A stretch of 64,000 bases of DNA from Notospermus geniculatus (lineage: Eukaryota > Nemertea > Pilidiophora > Heteronemertea > Lineidae): positions 1-64,000 of the forward strand of contig NMRB01002697.1 of assembly GCA_002633025.1 (NCBI GenBank), in the 5' to 3' direction. Under the pieces are notes generated by a model that worked only from the letters and a program-made list of their open reading frames with translations, had not been told where the DNA came from and searched no databases. This document shows positions 1-12,255 of this stretch, one piece after another; the first letter of the stretch is position 1; each line of letters starts with the position of its first letter. Position numbers and translations under genes: made by a program.

Positions 1-30
1 GGGTTACGACCCCTTTATGCTCGCTACCCC
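1..30. mobile_element. Right end of a GGGTAGC-type inverted-repeat element, cut by the window edge
   Basis: The first 30 bases match the right arm of the elements at 15512-15575, 15678-15815 and 20384-20511 (terminal motif GCTCGCTACCC, followed here by CTG). The left arm lies outside the window. Confidence 0.75.
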
Positions 31-1861
31 TGGTACATTCACCCAAGTAAGCACGTCGTCCATATGGCCCATTTCATTTACTACTGAAATCCCCACTGGG
101 GCCTAGAGGAAGCCCATTGTGTCAAGTCTGGCCTAGACTTTGTTAGGGAAAAAACAGAAAGACAAACTCCGCACACAGTGCCGTGTTTTCCCAATGCCTT
201 CTAATAGCCCACTACGCACCAGATCTGTGCATGCGATTGTACAATTTAGTTCGTGACATTTCAATTTTTTGCACTATCTAAATGACTGTATCACGACGGA
301 TGCCTGAATCGAATTGATTTGTATCAGTGTTACATGTGTGGGGCTCTGATGGCAAATTTACAACCGCAATCAACAAAGGATCCGGATCAAAGAGTTCACG
401 TCAAATCTGACAAGAAGAATCAAGGCGAAAATCCAGGGCAACATGTATCCTTATTAAATCTTCACCGGAGTTTGAAACATCAACCTTTTGCTCAGTTGTA
501 TCAAATGTAACATAAAAGCAGGTGGTGTAAAAGGGCATGACCGTGATGGTTCGTAAAGCTTTATGATCAGCAGCATTTTTTTTCTCGAAATGATTGTTGC
601 CTAGTTGTGTCGACGTCCTTCAGAAGACTATTTATGGGAGTGGAAATGTAACAGTGTCTACTGTAGCCACATCTTGGAAAGTTTTTGAGAGGCGGTTTCT
701 CAAACCTGCGGGAAGTTGTTTTTCTCCCCGTGAATCAGTAGTAGTCTCGGTAACTATCAACAACGACCAATAAACGTACGGCAAATGATACAAAAGTAAC
801 CTAATATAAAATGCCTGGGGTTTATTTCTAGTAATTGCTAGCTTCAGCAGGGCTGTGTCGCCTATCTTTGTGCCACTAGACCCCGAGGTAGAATTCTCAA
901 CGTCTTAGGTGCAACAACATACATACATACACATGCATAATAAAAAAAGTAGACCTATTCAGGGGGACAGGGGTCCTTTTACTAGGCCTTGTCTTCCATG
1001 GCTCTTCTCCTATTTATTTGTTCACTGGTCAGTGCTTTGCAACCCCTCTTTTCCCATTAGCAGACCCTTTTCCTTGGAGGACAGGGTTCCCCCCTTTTTT
1101 AGGCCTTTGTCTTCGTCCATGGTCTGTTTCTAAATTTTCGTTGGTCAGGTTTTACGGTTGGGGTCGAAAATTCGCAAACACTCTGGAAATTGCCTTTTTA
1201 TTTATCATATATTGTGTGTCAATTTTTGTGCTTTTCTTCTCTTTAGACCTATTCACAGGGTTTTGTTAAAAATTCTAGCCCAGACAATTTCATGTAAACT
1301 GAGACTGCATACCCTAAAGTAACTGAAAGATACGTAAACGGATGCCGCCAAATGGCTCTGCCAAAGCCGCGTTGGTTGATACATCGACTTTTTAGGCACA
1401 TCCTCAGCGGATTGAAACCACCTGAAGTCGTATGTCGTGCGTGATAAGACTCAAATAAGTTAGCGAAATGCACGCGGGGGATTCTTGATTAAACAATGGT
1501 CGAAATAAGAAAGCTTGTGGACTCGTGTTGCAATCATCGGCATGTGGTCATCGCATAGATTGAAGACCCGCAGCAAGAAGAATCCTACATCGGGAGCTAC
1601 AAATGACTGTGCGGCTTTCTTGGCGATATTTTGTCCGTTTGCTGAGCAAATATACTAGTAATGGGTTCGGTAAATATCTACCAACTCCGTCATTCTTAGG
1701 AAGTAGCTTACCCAGACGTAGATAACTTTGGCAAAGTAATGCATTATTCACATAAAGCCCTCGTTACTTTACGTGTGCGTTATAATTGTCGCCCAGTGGC
1801 GGGCAACCTATTGTTCAGTTTCGGCGAACAAAGAATTCCCATTCGTTGAGTTTCGAAGAAT
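31..1861. other. No gene recognised
   Basis: Only short open frames with no recognisable domain, codon bias or splice context. I see nothing here beyond AT-rich, low-information sequence. Confidence 0.6.
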
Positions 1862-2149
1862 GGGGAGGTTTCGAAATCAAACGATAAACGTAAACGTTAA
1901 CGACAACGTTATTTTTGTACCGAAACTGCAATATAAAATCTGGGCCCAGTTGCACAAAGAATCTTAAGTCTAAGAAAAAACTTAAGTCTGAAATGAAGCC
2001 ATTCTGATTTGCTGAAACCTGGTCACATGATGACCTAACTCAAACTTTAGACTTAAGATTCTTTGTGAAACTGGGCCCTGGTTAACGTGTAGTACGAAAA
2101 ATAACGTTGTTGTAAAGTTTACGTTTATCGTTTGATTTCGAAACCTCCC
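1862..2149. mobile_element. MITE with GGAGGTTTCG termini (outer element of a nested pair)
   Basis: Left arm begins GGGGAGGTTTCGAAATC and the right arm ends in its complement, GATTTCGAAACCTCCC. The arms continue inward with matching AAACGATAAACGTAAACG-type sequence. A second copy without the inner insertion lies at 51538-51683. Non-autonomous, no coding capacity. Confidence 0.8.
1943..2077. mobile_element. 135-bp MITE with GGCCCAGTT termini and a CTG target duplication, nested in the outer element
   Basis: Arms GGCCCAGTTGCACAAAGAAT and its near-complement at the right end enclose about 70 bases. The flanks are CTG on both sides. The related copy near 51613-51615 has a single CTG at the same position and continues without the insert, so it serves as an empty site and supports both the insertion and the 3-bp duplication. 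Confidence 0.88.
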
Positions 2150-2386
2150 GATTTTGTGAAGAATATTCCACCTTTCATTATCAAGATGTGTTGTGAACCT
2201 GACTGGAAACTGTTTAAAACTCAGCAATTTGTATAAAAGAAACTAAAACTACAGCTACGTGATTGGTTAAACGTGATCACGTGACAAGTCCGGACAGTTC
2301 CCAGCACAGAGTGCAACAAAAATGGCTCCAGCTCTGCGAATGGCGCTTGATGAGGATATTCTTATCTTGTGAAACTCAATTCAAGT

Positions 2387-2470
2387 CACCGCACACACAC
2401 CGAAAAGCTAATTATTAATCTTGACTGACACCGCACACACACCGAAAAGCTAATTATTAATCTTGACTGA
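2387..2470. repeat. Two-copy tandem repeat, 42-bp unit
   Basis: The 42-base unit starting CACCGCACACACACCGAAAA is repeated twice in perfect direct tandem. No coding content. It could be a recent duplication or an assembly slip. Confidence 0.9.
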
Positions 2471-5343
2471 CAAAGACAGATTCTAATAAAGGAAACAGGT
2501 TGATTCTTATAACACAAAATATTTCGTGGTTTTCATTTCTTTCGTTACCAAATACATTGTCGAGACTGATTTCACTTTCTTTCGACTCGGTTCGTCTAAA
2601 TTACGCTAACAACTGAGTAGGCGAACTACAGTGAATTGGCTTCATTAAACCAGCTAGATACACGATATCGTCGACCTTTCGGGACTGGATACGACTGGGC
2701 CGGGCTCCATCCATCCTGAGGTAATCAGGGGCACTGAATGCTCGCTGTCTCCGTCATCCTACACAAATAATAGCCAATGTTCCAGTAGACTGTGTAATCA
2801 CCTTTCAGTTAATGTAATTTTGCACCACGCACTCTGCACTGCACCTGTTCATTTGTAATGACTTCTGTCTTACGAAATATATATATATGTGCTCATTTGT
2901 ATCAATTGTGCGTTGGACATTCAAATTTGTGGCTCCGTCGTTGCGTTTCTGAGAGACCAGCACCTCTCTGTGACGATTTCGTAACTTTACCTCATCCTGG
3001 CACACCAGGGGCATCGCGTGACTACACCTCCTGTTACATCACTCATACCCCTGGCGTCAATAGCAGCATTTCTGTTTCATGGCTTGGTCCTAGTCGCGAG
3101 TGGCCAATCAAAATGCCCCTTTTATAAACTCGCGGCGTCGTCTGTCAATCTGACTTCCAGGAATAGAAATATTTTTTGTTGTACATTTTAAGAAGAGTTT
3201 TGTCCGTTATGTCGGAAATTTACTGGAAATCCAAGCATTTTGCGAGACATACATCGGGAAACTTGACTCGATTCGATCCATTGCAGTGCACTGTACAGCT
3301 GACATGGCAACTTGCAATCCAAGGCTCTTCTGCAACGCGTAATCTGATTGGCTAATATTTGGCACGTAAACTAAATGGAACAGCCACCTTGAACAGTGTG
3401 TAGTGGGTATTGCTGCCTGGGGTAGAAGTCTGTAGTTCGACGGAATGATGCACTACCCCAGGTAGGCCTGGATGCTTTACCTGTGCTGGTCGCCAACTTA
3501 CGGAAACTCAGTGACATCATCAAGCCATGCCTGTGAGCTAAAGCATGTGAGCAACCCTTGTCAGCTTTAGGAACACATCTCAGTAAGATGATCGGTCGAG
3601 TCGTGACTGGCTTGACTGGAAAACACACCACAGTGTAGCCACGCGGTGAACTTATGTTAACACGACCTAGTGTTATCGTGAATAAAGAAACCACTCTGCT
3701 TCATCCACTGGGTTAATTTTAATTGCTCTAGAACCATGACAACCAAAGATGGATGCGTGGAAATACCGTTATTGTATAGACTGATAATCAAATTCAGTGC
3801 ATTTATGTGTAATCTTACAACAACAACAAGCGTACATCATATTTATTTTGTACATTGTGTACGAAACAAGACGTTTGGTACGGCCCCCCGTCTGCTAGAA
3901 TAATCAAAGGTACAAAATATTGTTTTTTTAAATAGTATACCCTTTTTACTATTGAGCAGTAAAAACGGACTTTTTGGACGATGCCTGGGAAATCCTAGGA
4001 TTTCACGCGTTGTCACTTTCAGTTAATTGAAAGGTTGGTGGGAAAACTGCGCTCAGAAAATGCATTATTCTGTGCACGGTTTAACGGGCAACAAGAATGA
4101 CCATGCTTAGCCTAGGTATCTGAATTTCGGCCCGATTCCTATCTGCATACTCCTGATAAAAAGACTAGTTCTCCTTTCGCTCATTGGCATCTCCCTGGAT
4201 TGAACATTGAAAATAATTCCCCACAAAGGTGGCAACGATTTTAACAAAGAGGCGGCGAAAAGCTTCTTTGAAGACATTTCTTAAGATATGTCACGTTCGA
4301 TGTTTAACAGATTTTCTATTGAACATATGATGGGGCAATCCACTGCAGAAGTGATTTATACGCATCGCACCAGAAGCTACATGTAGAATCAAGAAGCAAG
4401 ACACAGTGCACTGACCATATATCGGGCATATTGGGAAAAAAATCTTGGCCTTTTGCTCACATACACCATTTGAAGAAAACCTAGTCGGATTCACCTAGAA
4501 ATCATGCACACGAACCTCCTTGTTGCCAGTAAGCAAACATGGATGTTTATGGTTTTTGGGGGGGACTTTTGGGAATATGGGAAGCCAATTAAAAAATTGA
4601 ATACTTCCCATATTAAAAGAATTTCTAGAAAGGCATGTCACCAAAAAATTAGTCATAAGACAAAGAAAGACTGGACACAAGCAGACAAAATGTAAATAAA
4701 CAATGATTTTTGTGGCCTGCGAAAAACAACCGTGATCATTATCTTTAAAGGTGCCTATATTTTCATCCTTAAGTCATCAAACGAATTAGTGAATGGACGG
4801 AAGCGAGGCAACACCACTTGTATATATTTTTCGATATCTTGTAAGAAAGGGACCACATTATGGATGGCCTGATTCATTCAAATTATCTTTGGCCAAATTG
4901 TTGATATAAAGAGATTACCCGCCGTGATAAAACCGCCAACCACCACGTATCCTCTGCCATCATACACTGCGGCCGGCCGGACAGAGTGACTATTGAATCT
5001 CGAGGGGCCTCAGATGATAATCTTCTGTTTGCTATCGATCACGTTGGGAAACATCTACAAGCAAGTCACTCACTTACCATTGCCCAGACGGCTGATCCGA
5101 ATTTTAAATTTTGCCTCCCAATAAAAGTTGAATCAATCTGAATTTCAACAACGTAGGACTTGTTTTTGGATAAATTGAATTTAACCCTTCATGAAACTGG
5201 TACCCTTGCTTTTGTCTCATGCCTTGGAAGGCCAATATTGCATCGTTAACGTCATTGTTGATCTATTTACAGGACGATCTGTGCATCGGTACCGTGTTCT
5301 ACAAGAGGTAAATTTTGTCATATTAAAGGAAGATATTGCTGAC
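2471..5343. other. No gene recognised; contains a dispersed repeat near 4560-4760
   Basis: I find no convincing exon. Positions about 4590-4760 resemble 50330-50480 (shared string AAGACAAAGAAAGACTGGA and downstream sequence to ATTATCTTTAA), so this part is an interspersed repeat present at least twice in the window. Confidence 0.55.
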
Positions 5344-5634
5344 CAGGCCCGTAGCTAGCATAGGGACAGGGGGGGGGCAAATGCCCCCCAGGCCAGTTGT
5401 TCAAAAAAAAATTTTTTTCAGCAAAATCAAATGGGATAAAAGATCAGTATTGTTCGTGTCTCAGAACGCAGGAAATTGACCTCAAATTGCATCTCAGAGC
5501 TTCTAATTTTCAAAATTTTTCTGGGGGAGGCCCCCAGACCCCCCGCAAAACAGACCCCTTCGCCGCTGCCCACGTTCATAGAGCTCATCTGCTTAAAATG
5601 CCCCCCTACCGAAAAAAAGCTAGCTACGGCCCTG
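5344..5634. mobile_element. 291-bp non-autonomous DNA transposon, CAGGCCCGTAGC termini
   Basis: Left end CAGGCCCGTAGCTAGC and right end GCTAGCTACGGCCCTG are inverted repeats. The flanking sequence CTGAC is present on both sides (5339-5343 and 5635-5639), a 5-bp duplication. The termini resemble hAT-style CAG ends, but a 5-bp duplication is not the 8 bp expected of hAT, so the superfamily is open. The interior contains runs of G and C. Confidence 0.8.
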
Positions 5635-6485
5635 CTGACAGCTAAAATCACATCTCTTTCACACCTGGGTCGAAGCAACTGTGGTAAAGAGATTCCATAC
5701 CAAACGTCCAAGGGCCTTCAGTGATAGAAGGGTTTGGCGGACCTACATGTGAACAGCTCCGATTCAAATCGCAGTTCAAGCAAACAATAAATTGAGACAA
5801 ATACATGTGGTCTACTTCCACGTTTTGGTGAATTCACAAATCAACTGTTCTGTATCATTTCGTATTCTGACAGCTACAATCTCCGGGGGAAACAACCTAT
5901 GTATATACATAACGATGATATTATATATGAATAGGCTGCTAAAAGTATGCATTCTTGATAACGTGTAAGTAATATCCGAGACAGAGCATTGTGAAGGAAA
6001 CGTTCAGTCCACGAAAAACTTGGTAAAAACGTTGGGATGGGTTGGCAATTAGTATTTGATGAATGTGTTCTCTTGGTTCATATTGAGTTTGAGCAGGATG
6101 TGCAGTCAACAAATATTCCATTCCTTTGGCCTCTCATGGTAAAACATTTTTCGTACGAGAAAATGTAAACAAGGCCTTGCGTAGAATATTCAGTGAGATG
6201 TGTTTCTTCTTGATTTCGTCCCCATTGGACGCTGCTGGGTGGTGCTCCATAAACGAACAGTACAACGGATGACATTAGGAGCGAGCTTACAAGTTGCTAC
6301 TTGGAGGGCGGTTTTTTTGTGTCTGGCGGTCATTCAGACTTTCCGAGAAGAGGTCGGTTAAAGTGGAATTTCGGCATAAAGTCATGTCAGCTCAGATTTG
6401 TATGAATACACGCCAGGGAAATAGGATGTATTCTAATACAACGCCGTATACTGAATCTTGACTGCAGATAAGAGACGACGGAGAG

Positions 6486-7324
6486 ATGAAGAACTGTGAA
6501 ACTTTGAAGATTGGATTAGCGTGCTTTGTGGTGTCATGTCTCCACTTATCGTCAGCTGTCCTTCCTGACAAATCCTGGGATAAATGGATGGACATTGTCC
6601 CACGGCTTCGATCACGTGGAAATTGTGTGCCTGGTACCAACAGGGATGATGGATGTAACGTGTGTGTTTGCACAGACAGACGCGAGTGGCTCTGTACTGA
6701 AAATATATGTGTAATCCTTCGAATAGCTTTCACGATAGTAATCCTCCTTTCCGGGGCCGCGATGTACATGCACCCATTGTGGACAATATTCCCGGGTCTC
6801 CGTACTCGATGCGGGAAAAACGCTCCGTGTCCATCGGGTCGACGACGATACTCGTCAGAAACGATGCCGAGTGTCGAACAAGCGACGATGCGGGGAAGGT
6901 GTTCCGCGATGGTTGCAGAGCATGTCGCTGCATGTCTTTTGGATTGGCTAGTTGTTCGACAGCAGCCTGTGTCGAGGGAGAACAAACGACAGCAGAGCCA
7001 GAGGCAGGTGAACCTGTTATGAACGCAGGCGAAGAAGCGGAGTCGACCACTACGACAACAACAACGCCTTCGGCAGATCACACAACGACAGAAACAACGC
7101 CTTCGGCTGTTCCGACGAAACCAACAGCTGACCTGACGACATCAACGCTATCGCAGGACAGGTTGGAACGAGTTACGCCTATTCCACCGACAGTTATGTG
7201 CAGGACCGATGAGGATATCGGAATGAGGTTCTTCGATGGTTGCAATAGATGCCGATGCAGGGGTATTGGCAGGGCATCCTACACCAAAAGGCTCTGCCCA
7301 CTCATCCAACAAGACCGGCGGTAG
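6486..7324 (+). CDS. Secreted pacifastin-like serine protease inhibitor, three modules
   Basis: The predicted protein starts at 6486 with a signal peptide (hydrophobic core LACFVVSCLHLSSA, residues 11-24). Module 1 has six cysteines at residues 47, 57, 60, 62, 70 and 75 in the order C-x9-C-N-x-C-x-C-x7-C-T-x3-C, which matches the pacifastin pattern; that family consists of small canonical inhibitors of trypsin/chymotrypsin-type proteases. Module 2 (6872-6971) lies in a different frame, so a short intron (possible donor after TGT at about 6712, possible acceptor near 6858) or a frameshift separates them. A Thr-rich, probably O-glycosylated linker (about 7040-7140) precedes module 3 (7199-7297), which has tyrosine where the fifth cysteine should be. 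The frame stops at 7322. Pacifastin-like modules are best known from arthropods. The module match is strong; the gene structure is inferred. Confidence 0.6.
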
Positions 7325-7640
7325 AGACGAACTGCGGACAAAATGTACTAGAAAAAGTGATGTTGGAAAATGATATTCAGATGGGTGTAGTCAGTGTGAG
7401 TGTGTTGGTGTTGGTGTTGGTGTTGCATTATGTACTAATAGAAAAGACTGTTCAGCCTGCCAATAAAACCAAGTGCGAGGAGTCCTGTTCCGGTTCGGCC
7501 GACCCCAACATCTGAAGCTTAAACAAACGAGGACATCTGTAAGCGCTATTTTGATGGTTGTAACCGATGTAGGTGTTAGTGTGGATAAAACAGCTTGTAT
7601 GAGGAGAGCCCTGTCCTTTTGTTGTCCGAGCAAAACTGTA
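7325..7640 (+). pseudogene. Decayed fourth and fifth pacifastin-like modules
   Basis: Translating from 7344 gives a further module (C-TRKSDVGK, stop, YSDG-C-SQ-C-E-C then C-T-x3-C) with a TGA at 7371-7373 and an inserted run of Val-Gly repeats from a GTTGGT microsatellite. A second remnant (ICKRYFDGCNRCRC) starts near 7530 in another frame and meets stops. Either these exons are spliced in ways I cannot see, or the array is losing modules. The in-module stops favour decay. Confidence 0.6.
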
Positions 7641-7901
7641 ATTTGATCACACGTACTCAGCGGTATATCTGAGATCAAAGAAAATCGTACAGAAGAAAAT
7701 CCCAGAGCAAAGTAATATACATGTATTCTTGGGTACGATTCTTTTGATACATCTCTGTTACCTCAACGAATTTCTGATAATCCATCAAGGCGAGAAAGCG
7801 AATTTCGTTTGGTCTTAAATTTCCCCTTGAGTGACATCTGCATGAAGATAACATGTTAACGATTCAGACCAGAGCCGACCAAGCGATTTGACGATTGGTT
7901 A

Positions 7902-8889
7902 TACCCCCGTCACACTAGAGCCAGAATGAGCAGGAATGCCGTTGGAATGACAATTCGTAGTTCATTCCTGGACATTCCAAGAACATTCTAAAACTTCTGA
8001 CTGGATTCTGACTGCATTCCTAATGTTCTGGCCCATTCCTGTGGTCTGTCAGAATGTCTTGGACATGTTCGAAATTATCAAGGTGCATTCCAAGTGTCCT
8101 TCGAAGCTCTCCCGAATCCGGCTCGAATTTGGCAAACTTTCTCATTCCGGCTGGTTCTGCTTGATTCCTGCTGATTCGAACTAATACCCCCGTCACACTA
8201 GAGGCGGAATGAGCAGGAATGCCGTCGGAATGACAATTCGTAGTTCATTCCTGGACAATCGAAGTGCATTCTAAAAATTCTGACTGGGTTCCGACTGCGT
8301 TCGTAATGTTCCGGCCCGTTCCTGTGGTCTGTCGGAATGTTTTGAGCATGTTCAAAACTATCGAGGTGCGTTCCAAGTGGAGAAATATCGAACGGCATTT
8401 GAAGTGTATTCTATCTGCATTCTTACTGCGTTCTAAATAATCCGACTGCGTTCTAAATAGTCCGACAGCCTTCCAACAGCATTTGAAACATTCTGATCGC
8501 ATTCGAAGGACAATCGAAAGGTCCAGGGTCCATACCCTGCCAGTTGAGCTCAGACTCATGAAAATTTTTGATTCAGCAGCCTGTCGGGGACCATTCCTGC
8601 GGCATGCGAGATACACTCGGGAAGTTCCTGTTACATTCGAAGTACATTCCAATTGCATTTTTTTGTCTTCGAGAGGCATTCTTCGCGAATTCTTCGGCAT
8701 TCTAACCATATTCTGCAGCCATTCTGCGAGAGTTCTGACTAAATTCGAAGCGCGTTCCAAGTGTTTGAAGTGCAATCTTTCTCTCCCGAATCCAGCTCGA
8801 ATTTTGCAAATTTTCTCATTCCGGCTGGTTCTGCTTGATTCCTGCTGATTCGAACTAAGTGTGACGGGGGTATTAGTGTGATGGGGGTA
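7902..8889. mobile_element. TACCCCC-type DNA transposon with TTA target duplication (outer)
   Basis: Left end TACCCCCGTCACACTAGAG after TTA (7899-7901); right end GTGTGATGGGGGTA before TTA (8890-8892). A 3-bp TTA duplication fits PIF/Harbinger-like insertion. The interior is not coding but is packed with degenerate GCATTC/CATTCC motifs, and a related element is nested inside. Confidence 0.7.
8185..8872. mobile_element. TACCCCC-type element, inner copy
   Basis: Termini TACCCCCGTCACACTAG and AGTGTGACGGGGGTA. Its left part repeats the start of the outer element (AATGAGCAGGAATGCCGT at both 7925 and 8208). The flanks are TAA and TTA, not identical, so this may be a partial internal duplication rather than a clean insertion. 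Confidence 0.6.
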
Positions 8890-10617
8890 TTACACAGAGA
8901 AGCTCTCATGTACAATCATGGAGTTGACGATTGTGTAATCACATGTAAGAGGTATCCAAGAGCCATAGAATTTTGTGAGATGTTCCTTTTATTGGATGCA
9001 ATGTATTGTGTCGATGCAGCTGTCGAAATATCTTTGACCTGACGACAGAGCTCAGTCTCGAAATACCGTAAGCTGTTAGGACGCCTACGTAAGTCTCAGT
9101 GAGCAGTGAGTCTCCGCGAGTGACGTCTGTGTGCTACCTCATGTCAAGCGCGTTAGCTCACAGACAACATTTCCAATCTTGCAGACATGAATTTGAATGT
9201 GCGGCTGCCATAGTAGCGTATGCAAGTGAAATGACCTCACAGACATGAAGTTTATGTGTGACGCCAGCTTTAGTCACAAATCAACAAACGAAACTGGACC
9301 TATCGATTTTTGATTGTCATTTGGCATTCCAGCTGTAGGCTATATACATGTAGCTTGGTCATGTTGGCTAACTGACGTCTGGAAAAAAAAATCAGCAACT
9401 ATAAGACGAAAGGATTCTGTCCTGTATATATTCATGACAATGAAGATGCAGTCGACGCTGCTGCCGATGTTCGTTAGGTTGGTTCCCTCAGGCCCACCAC
9501 CAACAATGGTTACATTATGTGCGGATGCGGCTGGCACTGCAGCTCATGATGAATGTGGGCAATGAGGTCGGCAATTAACGTTTCTTGGCATGCCCAGCAA
9601 AATTGTTAAGCATTTATAAGCAATTTCTCTTGGAACAATCTCCTCTGCTCATGACGACCGTTTCTAACATGCTTTTATCAACCGACATGTGGGCTAATGG
9701 TCATGCTTTTGTCAACCTGTAGGCTACCGTACATGTACCTTTTGGTGCGTTGTGGCATCAATTGAAATTTCCGGTATTAGGGAAACTTACTCAGATACGA
9801 ATGCTAAATACAATTTACCATTACATTCTTTTCATATCCCATCGAAAATATAAATTCATCTTACATGTAATTGATGCCACAGGCACAGTACCAACATTTC
9901 CGAGAAACTGTTTTGGACTGGAAAAGCTGGCAGGTCCAGACGAAAAAAAGTTGAGATGACTCCCGGCACAGTTTATCCTAGTCGGGATAATAGCGGTGTG
10001 TTTTCATACAAATCGTAATGTTCTTTTGTTCTTAATGTAACTTGCTGGAGGTGATATTAAGGCTTTCTTACAAAAATACTCAAGTAACAGTTGAATGAGT
10101 GGCTTTTGCAGTAGTAATTACCGAATGAATAAGTAACAGTCATGACAGTCGAATGAGTGGTGTTTCAGTAGTAATTACCAAATGACTGTGTACCCAATAT
10201 GAAACTTGCCATCAGCAAACGTTGACTACNNNNGGGGGGGGGGGGGGGCAAAGTTTATTTTCTTGATACCAAATACCCTTCTTGTCCAAATGGAGAAGAC
10301 TTACGGCAGTTTTATATGTGATAAGAGTTGGCGGAGAATTCGTTCTTCTTTAACAGAGTCTGGTCTGAAATACAATTTTAAACTATCCGTTGGAGCTTAT
10401 TATTTCAAAGGTGGTTTTCGCCGGTGAGGAAGTACATTATTTTACGTACAAAAAGGCAAGTGGGCATCTCCCCTTTCCTGATCGTAATGGTGGCCGGTAC
10501 AAAATACTTTCTACGCACAGCGTTATGGTTCAGAGTTTCATGTGAGTATAGTCATTTTTTGTCGTTCTACAGGATGTTTCACGAACGACATTTATTTCTC
10601 TTGGTTTTCTTTCTACT
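8890..10617. other. No gene recognised; small tandem repeat and assembly gap
   Basis: No supported exon. About 10084-10186 holds two imperfect direct copies of a roughly 60-base unit (core CAGTAGTAATTACC). Four Ns at 10230-10233 followed by a G run mark an assembly join. Confidence 0.6.
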
Positions 10618-10745
10618 CACTGGAAAAAATATTTTCTTATTTTCTTACTTTCTTGGGAGTGAGACAAGAAAATCACAAGAAAAAGTACAGATTTTCTTGT
10701 CTCACTCCCAAGAAAGTAAGAAAATAAGAAAATGTTTTCCCAGTG
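10618..10745. mobile_element. 128-bp hairpin MITE with CACTGGAAAA termini
   Basis: The arms are nearly perfect inverted repeats: CACTGGAAAAAATATTTTC at the left and the complementary ATGTTTTCCCAGTG at the right, enclosing only about 15 unique bases. CT flanks both sides. CACTG ends with a 2-bp duplication recall the CACTA/EnSpm group, but this is only suggestive. Confidence 0.7.
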
Positions 10746-11583
10746 CTCAAGAAAATACATGTAACCGGTCAGGTTTTTTCTCATCGGAATGTATATTTTT
10801 TCAAGAAACATTTCATATAAAAACTATTGCAACAGTTGTTTGTATTCGTTCAATCAAGCCTGCCTTCTTTTTTGTATTGGTCATTCAATCAAAAGCTATC
10901 CACATCGTCCTCGATATTCTGGTGTGGTAAATTGAACACTCTTCTCGCTTGACATTCAGATACAGCTCGCCTGACTTCATCTACCCGACTCCCGTTGCTT
11001 GGTATTTTACCGGCGAAGTTCTCTTATATGACCTTATCAGATTGGCAATTACCTCCAACTGACGTGTTTATATTTGTCCGCTTGTTGTACAAAATCCCTT
11101 GAGAATTCAAGATGGTAACCAGCTGCTGAAACGATCCATGCAATCTAACCCTTCAGTCAAGAGGAAAAAGAATATTGTGACCAGAATTTGCCCTGAGTCT
11201 AACACCGATTGAAAGGTCGTGAATGAAAAATCGGTATGTCAAAACATTTCATCATTTCTTAAGTAAAGAGACGGCGGTATTGATTCTGAAAGTAAGAGAC
11301 AAGATTAATATGATGGATCGACTAATAAAAATGCAATATCATATATTTATGGTAGTATGTGATATATTTTGATAGACCCCCGAGAAACGAAAAGTCAAAA
11401 ATAGCCGAGACGTTATTTGAGTGCACCCTGAGTGTGTACATACGTACGTGTGCATGAATATAGATTATAATAGAGAGTTTTCGCAAGCCTCCGAACGGTG
11501 AACTCGAACGCCAATCCCATTATTCGATGCCACGAAGAGAGTACTCAGTATGGTAGTGGTAGCCGTGTTGAGCGTCAACAATA

Positions 11584-11701
11584 GTGAGCTTCTGCAAGCG
11601 CCCGGTTAGGCTCTACGACGACGTTTATCTATTGTGTGAGTGCACCCAAACAATAGATAAACGTAGTCGTATGGCCTAACCGGGCACCTGCAGAAGCTCT
11701 C
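11584..11701. mobile_element. TA-flanked palindromic MITE, CAAGCGCCCGGTTAGG arms
   Basis: Left arm GTGAGCTTCTGCAAGCGCCC and its complement on the right, flanked by TA on both sides. The interior contains ACGACGTTTATCTATTGTGTG and its complement. Same family as 62632-62745 and, more degenerate, 41478-41648. Confidence 0.8.
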
Positions 11702-11788
11702 TAATATCGAAAGGAGGGTGGTACCACCGATTTCTAATATCTCTTGATTTTACAAGTAAGGTACATTACATGCTGACTCTAGGCCTAG

Positions 11789-11818
11789 CTTACGACACTA
11801 CATGGTGTCTTCCTCAGG
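11789..11818 (-). ncRNA. CTGAGGA-stem-loop motif, copy 2 (hammerhead-like, speculative)
   Basis: On the minus strand CCTGAGGAAGACAC, a 6-base loop, then GTGTCGTAAG. Compare 15181-15210, where the stem is GACCC/GGGTC and the following bases are GAAAG. The stem differs but still pairs. The arrangement resembles a hammerhead core (CUGANGA, stem II, GAAA), with an extra A after CUGAGGA, and this copy has GTAA in place of GAAA. Helices I and III are not evident. It may instead be a conserved retroelement end motif. Confidence 0.25.
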
Positions 11819-12008
11819 AGTGAGGGAAAATAATTAGAACGCAAGTATGAAGAGTCAAATCAAAATCCCAGAATAAACAACAACATTACAAGTAGAGAAA
11901 GGGGTAGACAAGCAGAGAGGAGGCAGACACGGAGACTCGTAGAAAAAAACACAGGCTGAGAAGCTAGTAAAAGAATGTCTAGAACAAGGCTCTATTATAA
12001 GAAGGTTA

Positions 12009-12255
12009 TACCCCCATCACACTGAGCTAGTTCCCAGTACGTTCTTGAAAATTTTGCCGAACGGCCTCAAACTGTGTGCGAACGGAGTGGACGTAGTGGC
12101 AACGTTTTACAGTCTTTTTACGAACTTCGTGGACGGGAAGGGTGCTCCAGTACATCGAAGCATTATTTGGCCAAGGGTACACGTTCTAGCCCGTTTTATG
12201 ATTTTTTTAGGACGGGGCAGGACGTTTTGAAAACGACTTCAGTGTGATGGGGGTA
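12009..12255. mobile_element. 247-bp TACCCCC-type MITE with TTA target duplication
   Basis: Ends TACCCCCATCACACTGA and TCAGTGTGATGGGGGTA, both flanked by TTA (12006-12008, 12256-12258). Same terminal family as 7902-8889. Consistent with a Harbinger-like non-autonomous element. Confidence 0.85.

Noticed and set aside
6392-7081. 229-codon minus-strand open frame
   Set aside because: It lies antisense to the pacifastin-like modules, and its sequence has no domain; the plus-strand cysteine pattern explains the conservation.
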